Shown: positions 49,404 through 62,872 of the stretch, piece by piece
Layout: every line of letters starts with the position of its first letter
Position numbering within the stretch: position 1 is the stretch's first letter
DNA from: Hydractinia symbiolongicarpus
Lineage: Eukaryota > Cnidaria > Hydrozoa > Anthoathecata > Hydractiniidae
Assembly (NCBI RefSeq): GCF_029227915.1
Contig: NC_079876.1
Location: 3,226,001-3,290,000, forward strand
Reading direction: 5' to 3'
DNA: 64,000 nt
Position numbers and translations under genes: made by a program
The notes under the pieces: generated by a model
Database searches by the model: none
The model's input: the letters and a program-made list of their open reading frames with translations, nothing else
Told to the model about the DNA's origin: nothing

Positions 49404-52400
49404 TGAGACTTGTAGTTTTTAAAAATGTTTTCATTTTTAATGAGACGCGGAATAAAAGAAGTTTAATCGCCGGCAAACGAAAACCTGCGATTTCCAGTAA
49501 ATCCCGGCCTCGGCCCGTATAGTCAAAGTATACAAAGAAAGTACACAGGTAGTAAGCTAATTTCCCAAACGATTTTTTAAATTATTATTTCACCACTAAA
49601 GCCCATGAGACTTGTAGTTTTTAAAAATGTTTTCATTTTTGATGAGACGCTGAGTAAAAAAAGTTTAATCGCCGGCAAACGAAAACCCGCGATTTTCCGT
49701 AAATCCCGGACTCGGCCCGTATAGTCAAAAGTATAAAAGAAAGTACCCAGGGAGTAAACTCATTTCCCGAACGATTTTTTAAATTATTTTTTCACCACTA
49801 AAACGCATGAGACTTGTAGTTTTCAGAAATCTTTTCATTTTTAATGAGACGCTTATTGAAAGTGGTTTAATCGCCGGCAAACGAAAACCTGCGATTTCCC
49901 GTAAATCCAGGACTCGGCCCGTATAGTCAAAAGTATACATAGAAAATACCCAGGGTGTAAACTCATTTCTCGAACGATTTTTTAAATTATTTTTTCACCA
50001 CTAAAACGCATGAGACTTGAAGTTTTTAAAAATGTTTTCATTTTTGATGAGACGCTGAATAAAAGAAGTTTAATCGCCGGCAAACGAAAACCCGCGATTT
50101 CCCGTAAATCCCGGTCTCGGTCCGTATAGTCAAAAGTATACAAAGAAAATGCCCAGGGTGTAAACTCATTTCCGAAACGATTTTTTAAATTATCTTTTCA
50201 CCACTAAAACGCATGAGACTTGTAGTTTTTAAAAATGTTTTCATTTTTAATGAGACGCTGAATAAAAGAAGTTTAATCGCCGGCAAACGAAAACCTGCGA
50301 TTTCCAGTAAATCCCGGACTCGGCCCGTATAGTCAAAAGTATACAAAGAAAGTACCCAGGGAGTAAACTCATTTCCCAAACGATTTTTTAAATTATTAAT
50401 TTACCACTAAATCCCATGAGCCTTGTAGTTTTTAAAAATGTTTTCATTTTTGATGAGACGCTGAATAAAAGAAGTTTAATCGCGGGCAAACGAAAACCCG
50501 CGATTTCCCGTAAATCCCGGTCTCGGCCCGTATAGTCAAAAGTATACAAAGAAAGTACCCAGGGTGTAAACTCATTTCCGTAACGATTTTTTAAATTATT
50601 TTTTCACCACTAAAACGCATGAGACTGGTAGTTTTCAAAAATGTTTTCATTTTCGATGAGACGCTGAATAAAAGAAGTTTAATCGCCGGCAAACGAAAAC
50701 CTGCGATTTCCCGTAAATCCCGGACTCGGCCCGTATAGTCAAAAGTATACAAAGAAAGTACCCAGGGAGTAAACTCATTTCCCAAACGATTATTTAAATT
50801 ATTATTTCACCACTAAAGCCCATGAGACTTGTAGTTTTTAAAAATGTTTTAATTTTTGATGAGACGCTGAATAAAAGAAGTTTAATCGCCGGCAAACGAA
50901 AGCCTGCGATTTCCCGTAAATCCCGGACTCGGCCCGTATATTCAAAAGTATACAAGGAAAGTACCCAGTGAGTAAACTCATTTCCCGAACGAATTTTCAA
51001 ATTATTTTTTCACCACTAAAACGCATGAGACTTGTAGTTTTCAGAAATGTTTTCATTTTTGATGAGACGCTGAATAAAAGAAGTTTAATCGCCGGCAAAC
51101 GAAAACCCGCCATTTCCCGTAAACCCCGGACTCGGCCCGCACAGTCAAAAGTATACAAAGAAAGTACCCAGGGTGTAAACTCATTTCACGAACGATTTTT
51201 TAAATTATTATTTCACCACTAAAGCCCATGAGACAAGTAGTATTTAAAAATATTTTCATTTTTGATGAGACGCTGAATAAAAGAAGTTTAATCGGCGGCA
51301 AACGAAAACCTGCGATTTCCCGTAAATCCCGGACTCAGCCCGTATAGTCAAAAGTATACAAAGAAAGTACCCGGGGTGTAAACTCATTTCCCGAACGATT
51401 TTTTAAATTATTATTTCACCACTAAAGCCCATGAGACTTGTAGTTTTTAAAAATGTTTTCATTTTTGATGAGACGCTGAGTAAAAAAAGTTTAATCGCCG
51501 GCAAACGAAAACCCGCGATTTTCCGTAAATCCCGGACTCGGCCCGTATAGTCAAAAGTATAAAAGAAAGTACCCAGGGAGTAAACTCATTTCCCGAACGA
51601 TTTTTTAAATTATTTTTTCACCACTAAAACGCATGAGACTTGTAGTTTTCAGAAATCTTTTCATTTTTGATGAGACGCTTATTGAAAGTGGTTTAATTGC
51701 CGGCAAACGAAAACCTGCGATTTCCCGTAAATCCAGGACTCGGCCCGTATAGTCAAAAGTATACATAGAAAATACCCAGGGTGTAAACTCATTTCTCGAA
51801 CGATTTTTTAAATTATTTTTTCACCACTAAAACGCATGAGACTTGAAGTTTTTAAAAATGTTTTCATTTTTGATGAGACGCTGAATAAAAGAAGTTTAAT
51901 CGCCGGCAAACGAAAACCCGCGATTTCCCGTAAATCCCGGTCTCGGTCCGTATAGTCAAAAGTATACAAAGAAAATGCCCAGGGTGTAAACTCATTTCCG
52001 AAACGATTTTTTAAATTATCTTTTCACCACTAAAACGCATGAGACTTGTAGTTTTTAAAAATGTTTTCATTTTTAATGAGACGCTGAATAAAAGAAGTTT
52101 AATCGCCGGCAAACGAAAACCTGCGATTTCCCGTAAATCCCGGACTCGGCCCGTATAGTCAAAAGTATACAAAGAAAGTACCCAGGGAGTAAACTCATTT
52201 CCCAAACGATTTTTTAAATTATTAATTTACCACTAAATCCCATGAGACTTGTAGTTTTTAAAAATGTTTTCATTTTTGATGAGACGCTGAATAAAAGAAG
52301 TTTAATCGCGGGCAAACGAAAACCCGCGATTTCCCGTAAATCCCGGTCTCGGCCCGTATAGTCAAAAGTATACAAAGAAAGTACCCAGGGTGTAAACTCA

Positions 52401-55400
52401 TTTCCGTAACGATTTTTTAAATTATTTTTTCACCACTAAAACGCATGAGACTGGTAGTTTTCAAAAATGTTTTCATTTTCGATGAGACGCTGAATAAAAG
52501 AAGTTTAATCGCCGGCAAACGAAAACCTGCGATTTCCCGTAAATCCCGGACTCGGCCCGTATAGTCAAAAGTATACAAAGAAAGTACCCAGGGAGTAAAC
52601 TCATTTCCCAAACGATTATTTAAATTATTATTTCACCACTAAAGCCCATGAGACTTGTAGTTTTTAAAAATGTTTTAATTTTTGATGAGACGCTGAATAA
52701 AAGAAGTTTAATCGCCGGCAAACGAAAGCCTGCGATTTCCCGTAAATCCCGGACTCGGCCCGTATATTCAAAAGTATACAAGGAAAGTACCCAGTGAGTA
52801 AACTCATTTCCCGAACGAATTTTCAAATTATTTTTTCACCACTAAAACGCATGAGACTTGTAGTTTTCAGAAATGTTTTCATTTTTGATGAGACGCTGAA
52901 TAAAAGAAGTTTAATCGCCGGCAAACGAAAACCCGCCATTTCCCGTAAACCCCGGACTCGGCCCGCACAGTCAAAAGTATAAAAAGAAAGTACCCAGGGT
53001 GTAAACTCATTTCACGAACGATTTTTTAAATTATTATTTCACCACTAAAGCCCATGAGACTAGTAGTATTTAAAAATATTTTCATTTTTGATGAGACGCT
53101 GAATAAAAGAAGTTTAATCGGCGGCAAACGAAAACCTGCGATTTCCCGTAAATCCCGGACTCAGCCCGTATAGTCAAAAGTATACAAAGAAAGTACCCGG
53201 GGTGTAAACTCATTTCCCGAACGATTTTTTAAATTATTATTTCACCACTAAATCCATGAGACTTGTAGTTTTCAAAAATGTTTTCAATTTTGATGAGACG
53301 CTGAATAAAAGTAGTTTAATTGCCGGCAAACGAAAACCCGCGACTTCCCGTAAATCCCGGACTCGGCCCGTATAGTCAAAAGTATACAAAGAAAGTACCC
53401 AGGGAGTAAACTCATTTCCGAAACGATTTTTTCAATTATTTTTTCACCACTAAAACGCATGAGACTTGCAGTTTTCAAAAATTTTTTCATTTATGATGAC
53501 ACGCTTAATAAAAGAGGTTTAATCGCCGGCAAACGAAATCCTGCGATTGCCCGTAAATCCAGGGCTTGGCCCGTATAATCGAATGTATACAAAGAAAGTA
53601 CCCAGGGAGTAAACTCATTTCCCGAACGATTTTTTAATTTTTTTTCTCACCACTAAAACGAATGAGACTTGTAGTTTTCAAAAATGTTTTCATTTTTGAT
53701 GAGACGCTGAATAAAAGTAGTTTAATTGCCGGCAAACGAAAATCCGCGACTTCCCGTAAATCCCGGACTCGGCCCGTATAGTCAAAAGTATACAAAGAAA
53801 GTACCCAGGGAGTAAACTCATTTCCGAAACGAATTTTTCAATTATTTTTTCACCACTAAAACGCATGAGACTTGCAGTTTTCAAAAATGTTTTCATTTTT
53901 GATAACACGCTTAATAAAAGAGGTTTAATCGCCGGCAAACGAAATCCTGCGATTGCCCGTAAATCCCGGGCTTGGCCCGTATAGTCGAATGTATACAAAG
54001 AAAGTACCCAGGGAGTAAACTCATTTCCCGAACGATTTTTTAATTTTTTTTCTCACCACTAAAACGAATGAGACTTGTAGTTTTCAAAAATGTTTTCATT
54101 TTTGATGAGACGCTTAATGAAAGAAGTTTAATCGCCGGCAAACGAAAACCCGCGATTTCCCGTAAATCCCGGGATTGGCCCGTATAGTCGAATGTATACA
54201 AAGAAAGTACCCTGTGAGTAAACTCATTTCCAGAACGATTTTTTCAATTATTTTTTCACCACTAAAACGCATAAAACTTGTAGTTTTCAAAAATGTTTTC
54301 ATTTCTGATGAGACGCTGAATAAAAGAAGTTTAATCGCCGGCAAACGAAAACCCGAGATTTCCCGTAAATCCCGGGCTTGGCCCGTATAGTCAAAAGCAT
54401 ACAAAGATAGGACCCAGGGAGTAAACTCATTTCCCGAAGGATTTTTTAATTTATTTTTTCACCACTGAAACGCATGAGACTTGTAGTTTTCAAAAATGTT
54501 TTCATTTTTCATAAGACGCTGAATAAAAGAAGTTTATTCGCCGGCAAACGAAAACCTGCGATTTCCCGTAATTCCCGGACTCGGCCCGTATAGTCAAAAG
54601 TATACAAAAAAGTACCCTGGGAGTAAACTCATTTCCCGAACGATTTTTTAAATTAATTTTTCACCACTAAAACGCATGAGACTTGTAGTTTTCAGAAATT
54701 TTTCATTTTTGATGAGACGCTTAATGAAAGTGGTTTAATCGCCGGCAAACGAAAACCTGCGATTTCCCGTAAATCCCGGGCTTGGCCCGTGTAGTCGAAT
54801 GTATACAAAGAAAGTACCCTGTGAGTAAACTCATTTCCAAAACGATTTTTTAAATTATCTTTTCACCACTAAAACGCATGAGACTTGCAGTTTTCAAAAA
54901 TGTTTTCATTTTTGATAACACGCTTAATAAAAGAGGTTTAATCGCCGGCAAACGAAATCCTGCGATTGCCCGTAAATCCCGGGCTTGGCCCGTATAGTCG
55001 AATGTATACAAAGAAAGTACCCAGGGAGTAAACTCATTTCCCGAACGATTTTTTAATTTTTTTTCTCACCACTAAAACGAATGAGACTTGTAGTTTTCAA
55101 AAATGTTTTCATTTTTGATGAGACGCTTAATGAAAGAAGTTTAATCGCCGGCAAACGAAAACCCGCGATTTCCCGTAAATCCCGGGATTGGCCCGTATAG
55201 TCGAATGTATACAAAGAAAGTACCCTGTGAGTAAACTCATTTCCAGAACGATTTTTTCAATTATTTTTTCACCACTAAAACGCATAAAACTTGTAGTTTT
55301 CAAAAATGTTTTCATTTCTGATGAGACGCTGAATAAAAGAAGTTTAATCGCCGGCAAACGAAAACCCGAGATTTCCCGTAAATCCCGGGCTTGGCCCGTA

Positions 55401-57035
55401 TAGTCAAAAGCATACAAAGATAGGACCCAGGGAGTAAACTCATTTCCCGAAGGATTTTTTAATTTATTTTTTCACCACTGAAACGCATGAGACTTGTAGT
55501 TTTCAAAAATGTTTTCATTTTTCATAAGACGCTGAATAAAAGAAGTTTATTCGCCGGCAAACGAAAACCTGCGATTTCCCGTAATTCCCGGACTCGGCCC
55601 GTATAGTCAAAAGTATACAAAAAAGTACCCTGGGAGTAAACTCATTTCCCGAACGATTTTTTAAATTAATTTTTCACCACTAAAACGCATGAGACTTGTA
55701 GTTTTCAGAAATTTTTCATTTTTGATGAGACGCTTAATGAAAGTGGTTTAATCGCCGGCAAACGAAAACCTGCGATTTCCCGTAAATCCCGGGCTTGGCC
55801 CGTGTAGTCGAATGTATACAAAGAAAGTACCCTGTGAGTAAACTCATTTCCAAAACGATTTTTTAAATTATCTTTTCACCACTAAAACGCATGAGACTTG
55901 TAGTTTTCAAAAATGTTTTTATTTTTGATGAGACGCTGAATAAAAGAAGTTTAATCGCCGGCAAACGAAAACCCGCCATTTCCCGTACACACCGGACTCG
56001 GTCCGTATAATCAAAAGTATACAAAGAAAGTACCCAGGGAGTAAACTCATTTCCCGAACGATTTTTTAAATTATTTTTTCACCACTAAAACGCATGGGCC
56101 TTGTAGTTTTCAAAAATGTTTTCATTTTTGATGAGACTCTGAATGAAAGAAGTTTAATCGCCGGCAAACGAAAACCTGCGATTTCCCGTAAATCCCGGAC
56201 TCGGCCCGTATATTTAAAAGTATACAAAGAAAGTACCCAGGGTGTAAACTCATTTCCCGAACTATTTTTTAAATTTTTATTTCACCACTAAAGCCCATGA
56301 CACTTGTAGTTTTTAAAAATGTTTCCATTTTTGATGAGACGCTGAATAAAAGAAGTTTAATCGCCGGCAAACGAAAACCCGCGCCTTCCCGTAAATCCCG
56401 GACTCGGCCCGTATAGTCAAAAGTATACAAAGAAAGTACCCAGGGAGTAAACTCATTTCCCGAACGATTTTTTAAAATATATTTTCACCACTAAAACGCA
56501 TGAGACTTGTAGTTTTCAAAAATGTTTTCATTTTCGTTCGATGTTCTCATTTCCCTAACGATTTTTTAAATTATTTTTTCACCACTAAAACGCATGACAC
56601 TTGTAGTTTTCAAAAATGTTTTCATTTTTGATGAGACGCTGAATAAAAGAAGTTTAATCGCCGGCAAACGAAAATCCGCGATTTCCTGTAAATCCCGGAC
56701 TCGGCCCGTATAATCAAAAGTATACAAAGAAAGTACCCAGGGAGTAAACTCATTTCCCGAACGATTTTTTAAATTATTTTTTCACCACTAAAACGCATGA
56801 GACTTGTAGTTTTCAAAAATATTATCATTTTTGATGAGACGCTTAATGAAAGAGGTTTAATCTCCGGCAAACGAAATCCCGCGTTTTCCCGTAAATCCCG
56901 GACTCGGCCCGTATATTTAAAAGTATACAAAGAAAGTACCCAGGGTGTAAACTCATTTCCCGAACTATTTTTTAAATTATTATTTCACCACTAAAGCCCA
57001 TGAGACTTGTAGTTTTTAAAAATGTTTTCATTTTT
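49404..57035 (+). repeat. Large duplicated segment, copy 2 (about 7.6 kb)
   Basis: Twin of 41401-48830. Markers keep their offsets: CAGAAATCTT monomers at 49808 and 51634, 5-monomer units at 53866 and 54879, truncated monomer at 56501. It retains one extra monomer (about 53055-53257). Private changes include GAGCCTTGTAG near 50417, GTATAAAAAGAAAG near 52978 and AATCCAGGGCTTGG near 53558. Similarity ends near 57035, where the next unit has CCCGCCATTTCCC while copy 1 has CCCGCGACTTCCC. Confidence 0.88.
56501..56594 (+). repeat. Truncated 94-bp monomer, second copy
   Basis: Same deletion and same joining bases as 48295-48388, exactly 8,206 bp away. It confirms common descent of the two large segments. 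Confidence 0.9.
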
Positions 57036-59222
57036 GATGAGACGCTGAATAAAAGAAGTTTAATCGCCGGCAAACGAAAACCCGCCATTTCCCGTAAACC
57101 CCGGACTCGGCCCGCATAGTCAAAAGTATACAAAGAAAGTACCCAGGGAGTAAACTCATTTCCCGAACGATTTTTTAAATTATTTTTTCACCACTAAAAC
57201 GCATGAGACTTGTAGTTTTTAAAAATGATTTCATTTTTGATGAGACGCTGAATAAAAGAAGTTTAATCGCCGGCAAACGAAAAGCCGCAATTTCCCGTAA
57301 ATCCCGGACTCGGCCCGTATAGTCAAAAGTATACAAAGAAAGTACCCAGGTTGTAAACTCATTTCCCGAACGATTTTTTAAATTATTATTTCACCACTAT
57401 AGCCCATGAGACTTGTAGTTTTTAAAAATGTTTTCATTTTTGATAAGACGCTGAATAAAAGAAGTTTAAACGCCGGCAAACGAAAACCCGCGACTTCCCG
57501 TAAATCCCGGACTCGGCCCGTATAGTCAAAACTATACAAAGAAAGTACCCAGGGAGTAAACTCATTTCCCAAACGATTATTTAAAATATTATTTCACCAC
57601 TAAAACGCATGAGACTTGTAGTTTTCAGAAATGTTTTCATTTTTGATGAGACGCTTAATGAAAGTGGTTTAATCGCCAGCAAACGAAAACCCGCGATTTC
57701 CCGTAAATCCTGGGCTTGGCCCGTATAGTCGAATGTATACAAAGAAAGTACCCTGTGAGTAAACTCATTTCCAAAACGATTTTTTAAATTATCTTTTCAC
57801 CACTAAAACGCATGAGACTTGTAGTTTTCAAAAATGTTTTCATTTTTGATGAGACGCTGAATAAAAGAAGTTTAATCGCCGGCAAACGAAAACCCGCCAT
57901 TTCCCGTAAACCCCGGACTCGACCGGTATAGTCAAAAGTATACAAAGAAAGTACCCAGGGAGTAAACTCATTTCCCGAACGATTTTTTATATTATTTTTT
58001 TACCACTAAACGCATGAGACTTGTAGTTTTCAAAAATATTTTCATATTTGATGGGACGCTGAATAAAAGAAGTTTAATCGCCGGCAAACGAAAATCCGCG
58101 ATTTCCCGTAAATCCGGGGCTTGACCCGTATAGTCGAATGTATACAAAGAAAGTACCCAGGGAGTAAACTCATTTCCCGAACGATTTTTTAAAATATTTT
58201 TTCACCACTAAAACGCATGAGACTTGTAGTTTTCAAAAATGTTTTCATTTTCGATGAGACGCTGAATAAAAGAAGTTTAATCGCCGGCAAACGAAAACCC
58301 GCCATTTCCCGTAATCCCCGGACACGGCCCGCATAGTCAAAAGTATACAAAGAAAGTACCCAGGGAGTAAACTCATTTCCCGAACGATTTTTTAAATTAT
58401 TTTTTCAGCACTAAAACGCATGAGACTTATAGTTTTTAAAAATGTATTCATTTTTGATGAGACGCTGAATAAAAGAAGTTTAATCGCCGGCAAACGAAAA
58501 CCCGCAATTTCCCGTAAATCCCGGACTCGGCCCGTATAGTCAAAAGTATACAAAGAAAGTACCCAGGTTGTAAACTCATTTCCCGAACGATTTTTTAAAT
58601 TATTATTTCACCACTAAAGCCCATGAGACTTGTAGTTTTTAAAAATGTTTTCATTTTTGATAAGACGCTGAATAAAAGAAGTTTAAACGCCGGCAAACGA
58701 AAACCCGCGACTTCCCGAAAATCCCGGACTCGGCCCGTATAGTCAAAAGTATACAAAGAAAGTACCCAGGGAGTAAACTCATTTCCCGAACGATTTTTCA
58801 AAAATATTTTTTCACTACTAAAACGCATGAGACTTGTAGTTTTCATAAATGTTTTCAATTTTGATGAGACGCTGAATAAAAGAAGTTTAATCGCCGGCAA
58901 ACGAAAACCTGCGATTTCCCGTAAATCCCGGACTTGGCCCGTATAGTAAAGAAAGTACCCGGGATGTAAACTCATTTCCCGAACTACTTTTTAAATTATT
59001 ATTTCACCACTAAAACCCATGAGACTTATAGTTTTTAAAAATATTTTCATTTTTGATGAGACGCTGAATAAAAGAAGTTTAATCGCCGGCAAACGAAAAC
59101 CCGCCATTTCCCGTAAACCGCGGACTCGGCCCGTATAGTCAAAAGTATACAAAGAAATTACCCAGGGAGTAAACTCATTTTCCTAACGATTTTTTAAATT
59201 ATTTTCTCACCACTACAACGCA
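57036..59222 (+). repeat. Satellite block with several indel monomers
   Basis: 57204-58014 (four monomers) is repeated at 63076-63886, offset 5,872, sharing AATGATTTCATT, GATAAGACG with TTTAAACGCC, CGCCAGC with GAAAGTGG, and ACTCGACCGG. The unit at 58015 starts after ACCACTAAACGCA (one A fewer) and has ATATTTTCATATTTGATGGG. Near 58945 a monomer lacks 11 bp (CAAAAGTATAC), so GTATAGT joins AAAGAAAG and the GTATAC site is gone. The AAAATATTTTTTC tail near 58800 lengthens its monomer and keeps a frame open across two units (58595-58975). Confidence 0.78.
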
Positions 59223-61047
59223 TGAGACTTGTAGTTTTTAAAAATGTTTTCATTTTTGATGAGACGCTGAATAAAAGAAGTTTAATCGCCGGCAAACGAA
59301 AACCCGCCATTTCCCGTAAACCCCGGACTCGGCCCGTATAGTCAAAAGTGTACAAAGAAAGTACCCAGGGAGTAAACTCATTTTCCGAACGATTTTTTAA
59401 ATTATTTTTTCACCACTACAACGCATGAGACTTGTAGTTTTCAAAAATGTTTTCATTTTTGATGAGACGCTTAATGAAAGAGGTTTAATCGCCTACAAAC
59501 GAAATCCCGCGATTTCCCGTAAATCCCGGGCTTGGCCCGTATAGTCGAATGTATACAAAGAAAGTACCCAAGGAGTAAACTCATTTCCCGAACGATTTTT
59601 TAATTTTTTTTTTCACCACTAAAACGCATGAGACTTGTAGTTTTCAGAAATGTTTTCATTTTTGATGAGACGGTTAATGAAAGAAGTTTAATCGACGGCA
59701 ATCGAAAACCCGCGATTTCCGTAAATCCCGGGCTTGGCTCGTATAGTCGAATGTATACAAAGAAAGTACCCTGTGAGTAAACTCATTTCCCGAACGATTT
59801 TTTAAATTATTTTTTCACCACTAAAACGCATGAGACTTGTAGTTTTTAGAAATGTTTTCATTTTTGATGAAACGCTTAATGAAAGTGGTTTAATCGCCAG
59901 CAAACGAAAACCCGCGATTTCCCGTAAATCCCGGGCTTGGCCCGTATAGTCGAATGTATACAAAGAAAGTACCCTGTGAGTAAACTCATTTCCAAAACGA
60001 TTTTTTAAATTATCTTTTCACCACTAAAACGCATGAGACTTGTAGTTTTCAGAAATGTTTTCATTTTTGATGAAACGCTTAATGAAAGTGGTTTAATCGC
60101 CAGCAAACGAAAACCCGCGATTTCCCGTAAATCCCGGGCTTGGCCCGTATAGTCGAATGTATACAAAGAAAGTACCCTGTGAGTAAACTCATTTCCAAAA
60201 CGATTTTTTAAATTATCTTTTCACCACTAAAACGCATGAGACTTGTAGTTTTCAAAAATGTTTTCATTTTTGATGAGACGCTGAATAAAAGAAGTTTAAT
60301 CGCCGGCAAACGAAAACCCGCCATTTCCCGTAAACCCCGGACTCGACCGGTATAGTCAAAAGTATACAAAGAAAGTACCCAGGGAGTAAACTCATTTCCC
60401 GAACGATTTTTTATATTATTTTTTTACCACTAAACGCATGAGACTTGTAGTTTTCAAAAATATTTTCATATTTGATGGGACGCTGAATAAAAGAAGTTTA
60501 ATCGCCGGCAAACGAAAATCCGCGATTTCCTGTAAATCCCGGACTCGGCCCGTATAATCAAAAGTATACAAAGAAAGTACCCAGGGAGTAAACTCATTTC
60601 CCGAACGATTTTTTAAATTATTTTTTCACCACTAAAACGCATGAGACTTGTAGTTTTCAAAAATATTATCATTTTTGATGAGACGCTTAATGAAAGAGGT
60701 TTAATCTCCGGCAAACGAAATCCCGCGTTTTCCCGTAAATCCCGGACTCGGCCCGTATATTTAAAAGTATACAAAGAAAGTACCCAGGGTGTAAACTCAT
60801 TTCCCGAACTATTTTTTAAATTATTATTTCACCACTAAAGCCCATGAGACTTGTAGTTTTTAAAAATGTTTCCATTTTTGATGAGACGCTGAATAAAAGA
60901 AGTTTATTCGCCGGCAAACGAAAACCCGCGACTTCCCGTAAATCCCGGACTCGGCCCGTATAGTCAAAAGTATACAAAGAAAGTACCCAGGGAGTAAACT
61001 CATTTCCCGAACGATTTTTTAAATTATATTTTCACCACTAAAACGCA
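59223..61047 (+). repeat. 9-monomer HOR (1,825 bp), copy 1
   Basis: Shares order and rare variants with 61251-62872: GTGTACAAAG, ACTACAACGCATGAG, GACGGTTAATG with CGACGGCAATCG, GATGAAACGCTTAATG with CGCCAGC, ACTCGACCGG, CATATTTGATGGG, and TAATCTCCGGC with CGCGTTTTCCC. This copy has two GATGAAACG monomers in a row (about 59830 and 60033); the second copy has one. The repeat offset is 2,028 bp before that point and 1,825 after it. Confidence 0.85.
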
Positions 61048-61250
61048 TGAGACTTGTAGTTTTTAAAAATGATTTCATTTTTGATGAGACGCTGAATAAA
61101 AGAAGTTTAATCGCCGGCAAACGAAAACCCGCGACTTCCCGTAAATCCCGGACTCGGCCCGTATAGTCAAAAGTATACAAAGAAAGTACCCAGGGAGTAA
61201 ACTCATTTCCCAAACGATTATTTAAAATATTATTTCACCACTAAAACGCA
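61048..61250 (+). repeat. Single linking monomer
   Basis: AATGATTTCATT / GCGACTTCCCG type with an AATATTATTTC tail, placed between the two HOR copies. Its relatives are at 57204 and 63076. Confidence 0.75.
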
Positions 61251-62872
61251 TGAGACTTGTAGTTTTTAAAAATGTTTTCATTTTTGATGAGACGCTGAAT
61301 AAAAGAAGTTTAATCGCCGGCAAACGAAAACCCGCCATTTCCCGTAAACCCCGGACTCGGCCCGTATAGTCAAAAGTGTACAAAGAAAGTACCCAGGGAG
61401 TAAACTCATTTTCCGAACGATTTTTTAAATTATTTTTTCACCACTACAACGCATGAGACTTGTAGTTTTCAAAAATGTTTTCATTTTTGATGAGACGCTT
61501 AATGAAAGAGGTTTAATCGCCTGCAAACGAAATCCCGCGATTTCCCGTAAATCCCGGGCTTGGCTCGTATAGTCGAATGTATACAAAGAAAGTACCCAAG
61601 GAGTAAACTCATTTCCCGAACGATTTTTTAATTTTTTTTTTCACCACTAAAACGCATGAGACTTGTAGTTTTCAGAAATGTTTTCATTTTTGATGAGACG
61701 GTTAATGAAAGAAGTTTAATCGACGGCAATCGAAAACCCGCGATTTCCGTAAATCCCGGGCTTGGCCCGTATAGTCGAATGTATACAAAGAAAGTACCCT
61801 GTGAGTAAACTCATTTCCCGAACGATTTTTTAAATTATTTTTTCACCACTAAAACGCATGAGACTTGTAGTTTTCAGAAATGTTTTCATTTTTGATGAAA
61901 CGCTTAATGAAAGTGGTTTAATCGCCAGCAAACGAAAACCCCCGATTTCCCGTAAATCCCGGGCTTGGCCCGTATAGTCGAATGTATACAAAGAAAGTAC
62001 CCGGTGAGTAAACTCATTTCCAAAACGATTTTTTAAATTATCTTTTCACCACTAAAACGCATGAGACTTGTAGTTTTCAAAAATGTTTTCATTTTTGATG
62101 AGACGCTGAATAAAAGAAGTTTAATCGCCGGCAAACGAAAACCCGCCATTTCCCGTAAACCCCGGACTCGACCGGTATAGTCAAAAGTATACAAAGAAAG
62201 TACCCAGGGAGTAAACTCATTTCCCGAACGATTTTTTATATTATTTTTTTACCACTAAACGCATGAGACTTGTAGTTTTCAAAAATATTTTCATATTTGA
62301 TGGGACGCTGAATAAAAGAAGTTTAATCGCCGGCAAACGAAAATCCGCGATTTCCTGTAAATCCCGGACTCGGCCCGTATAATCAAAAGTATACAAAGAA
62401 AGTACCCAGGGAGTAAACTCATTTCCCGAACGATTTTTTAAATTATTTTTTCACCACTAAAACGCATGAGACTTGTAGTTTTCAAAAATGTTTTCATTTT
62501 TGATGAGACGCTTAATGAAAGAGGTTTAATCTCCGGCAAACGAAATCCCGCGTTTTCCCGTAAATCCCGGACTCGGCCCGTATATTTAAAAGTATACAAA
62601 GAAAGTACCCAAGGTGTAAACTCATTTCCCGAACTATTTTTTAAATTATTATTTCACCACTAAAGCCCATGAGACTTGTAGTTTTTAAAAATGTTTCCAT
62701 TTTTGATGAGACGCTGAATAAAAGAAGTTTAATCGCCGGCAAACGAAAACCCGCGACTTCCCGTAAATCCCGGACTCGGCCCGTATAGTCAAAAGTATAC
62801 AAAGAAAGTACCCAGGGAGTAAACTCATTTCCCGAACGATTTTTTAAATTATATTTTCACCACTAAAACGCA
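61251..62872 (+). repeat. 8-monomer HOR (1,622 bp), copy 2
   Basis: Second copy of 59223-61047 with one GATGAAACG monomer fewer. Small differences include GGCTCGTATAG near 61561 and CCCCCGATTTCCC near 61938. The monomer at about 62468 reads TGTTTTCATT where copy 1 has TATTATCATT near 60663. Confidence 0.85.
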
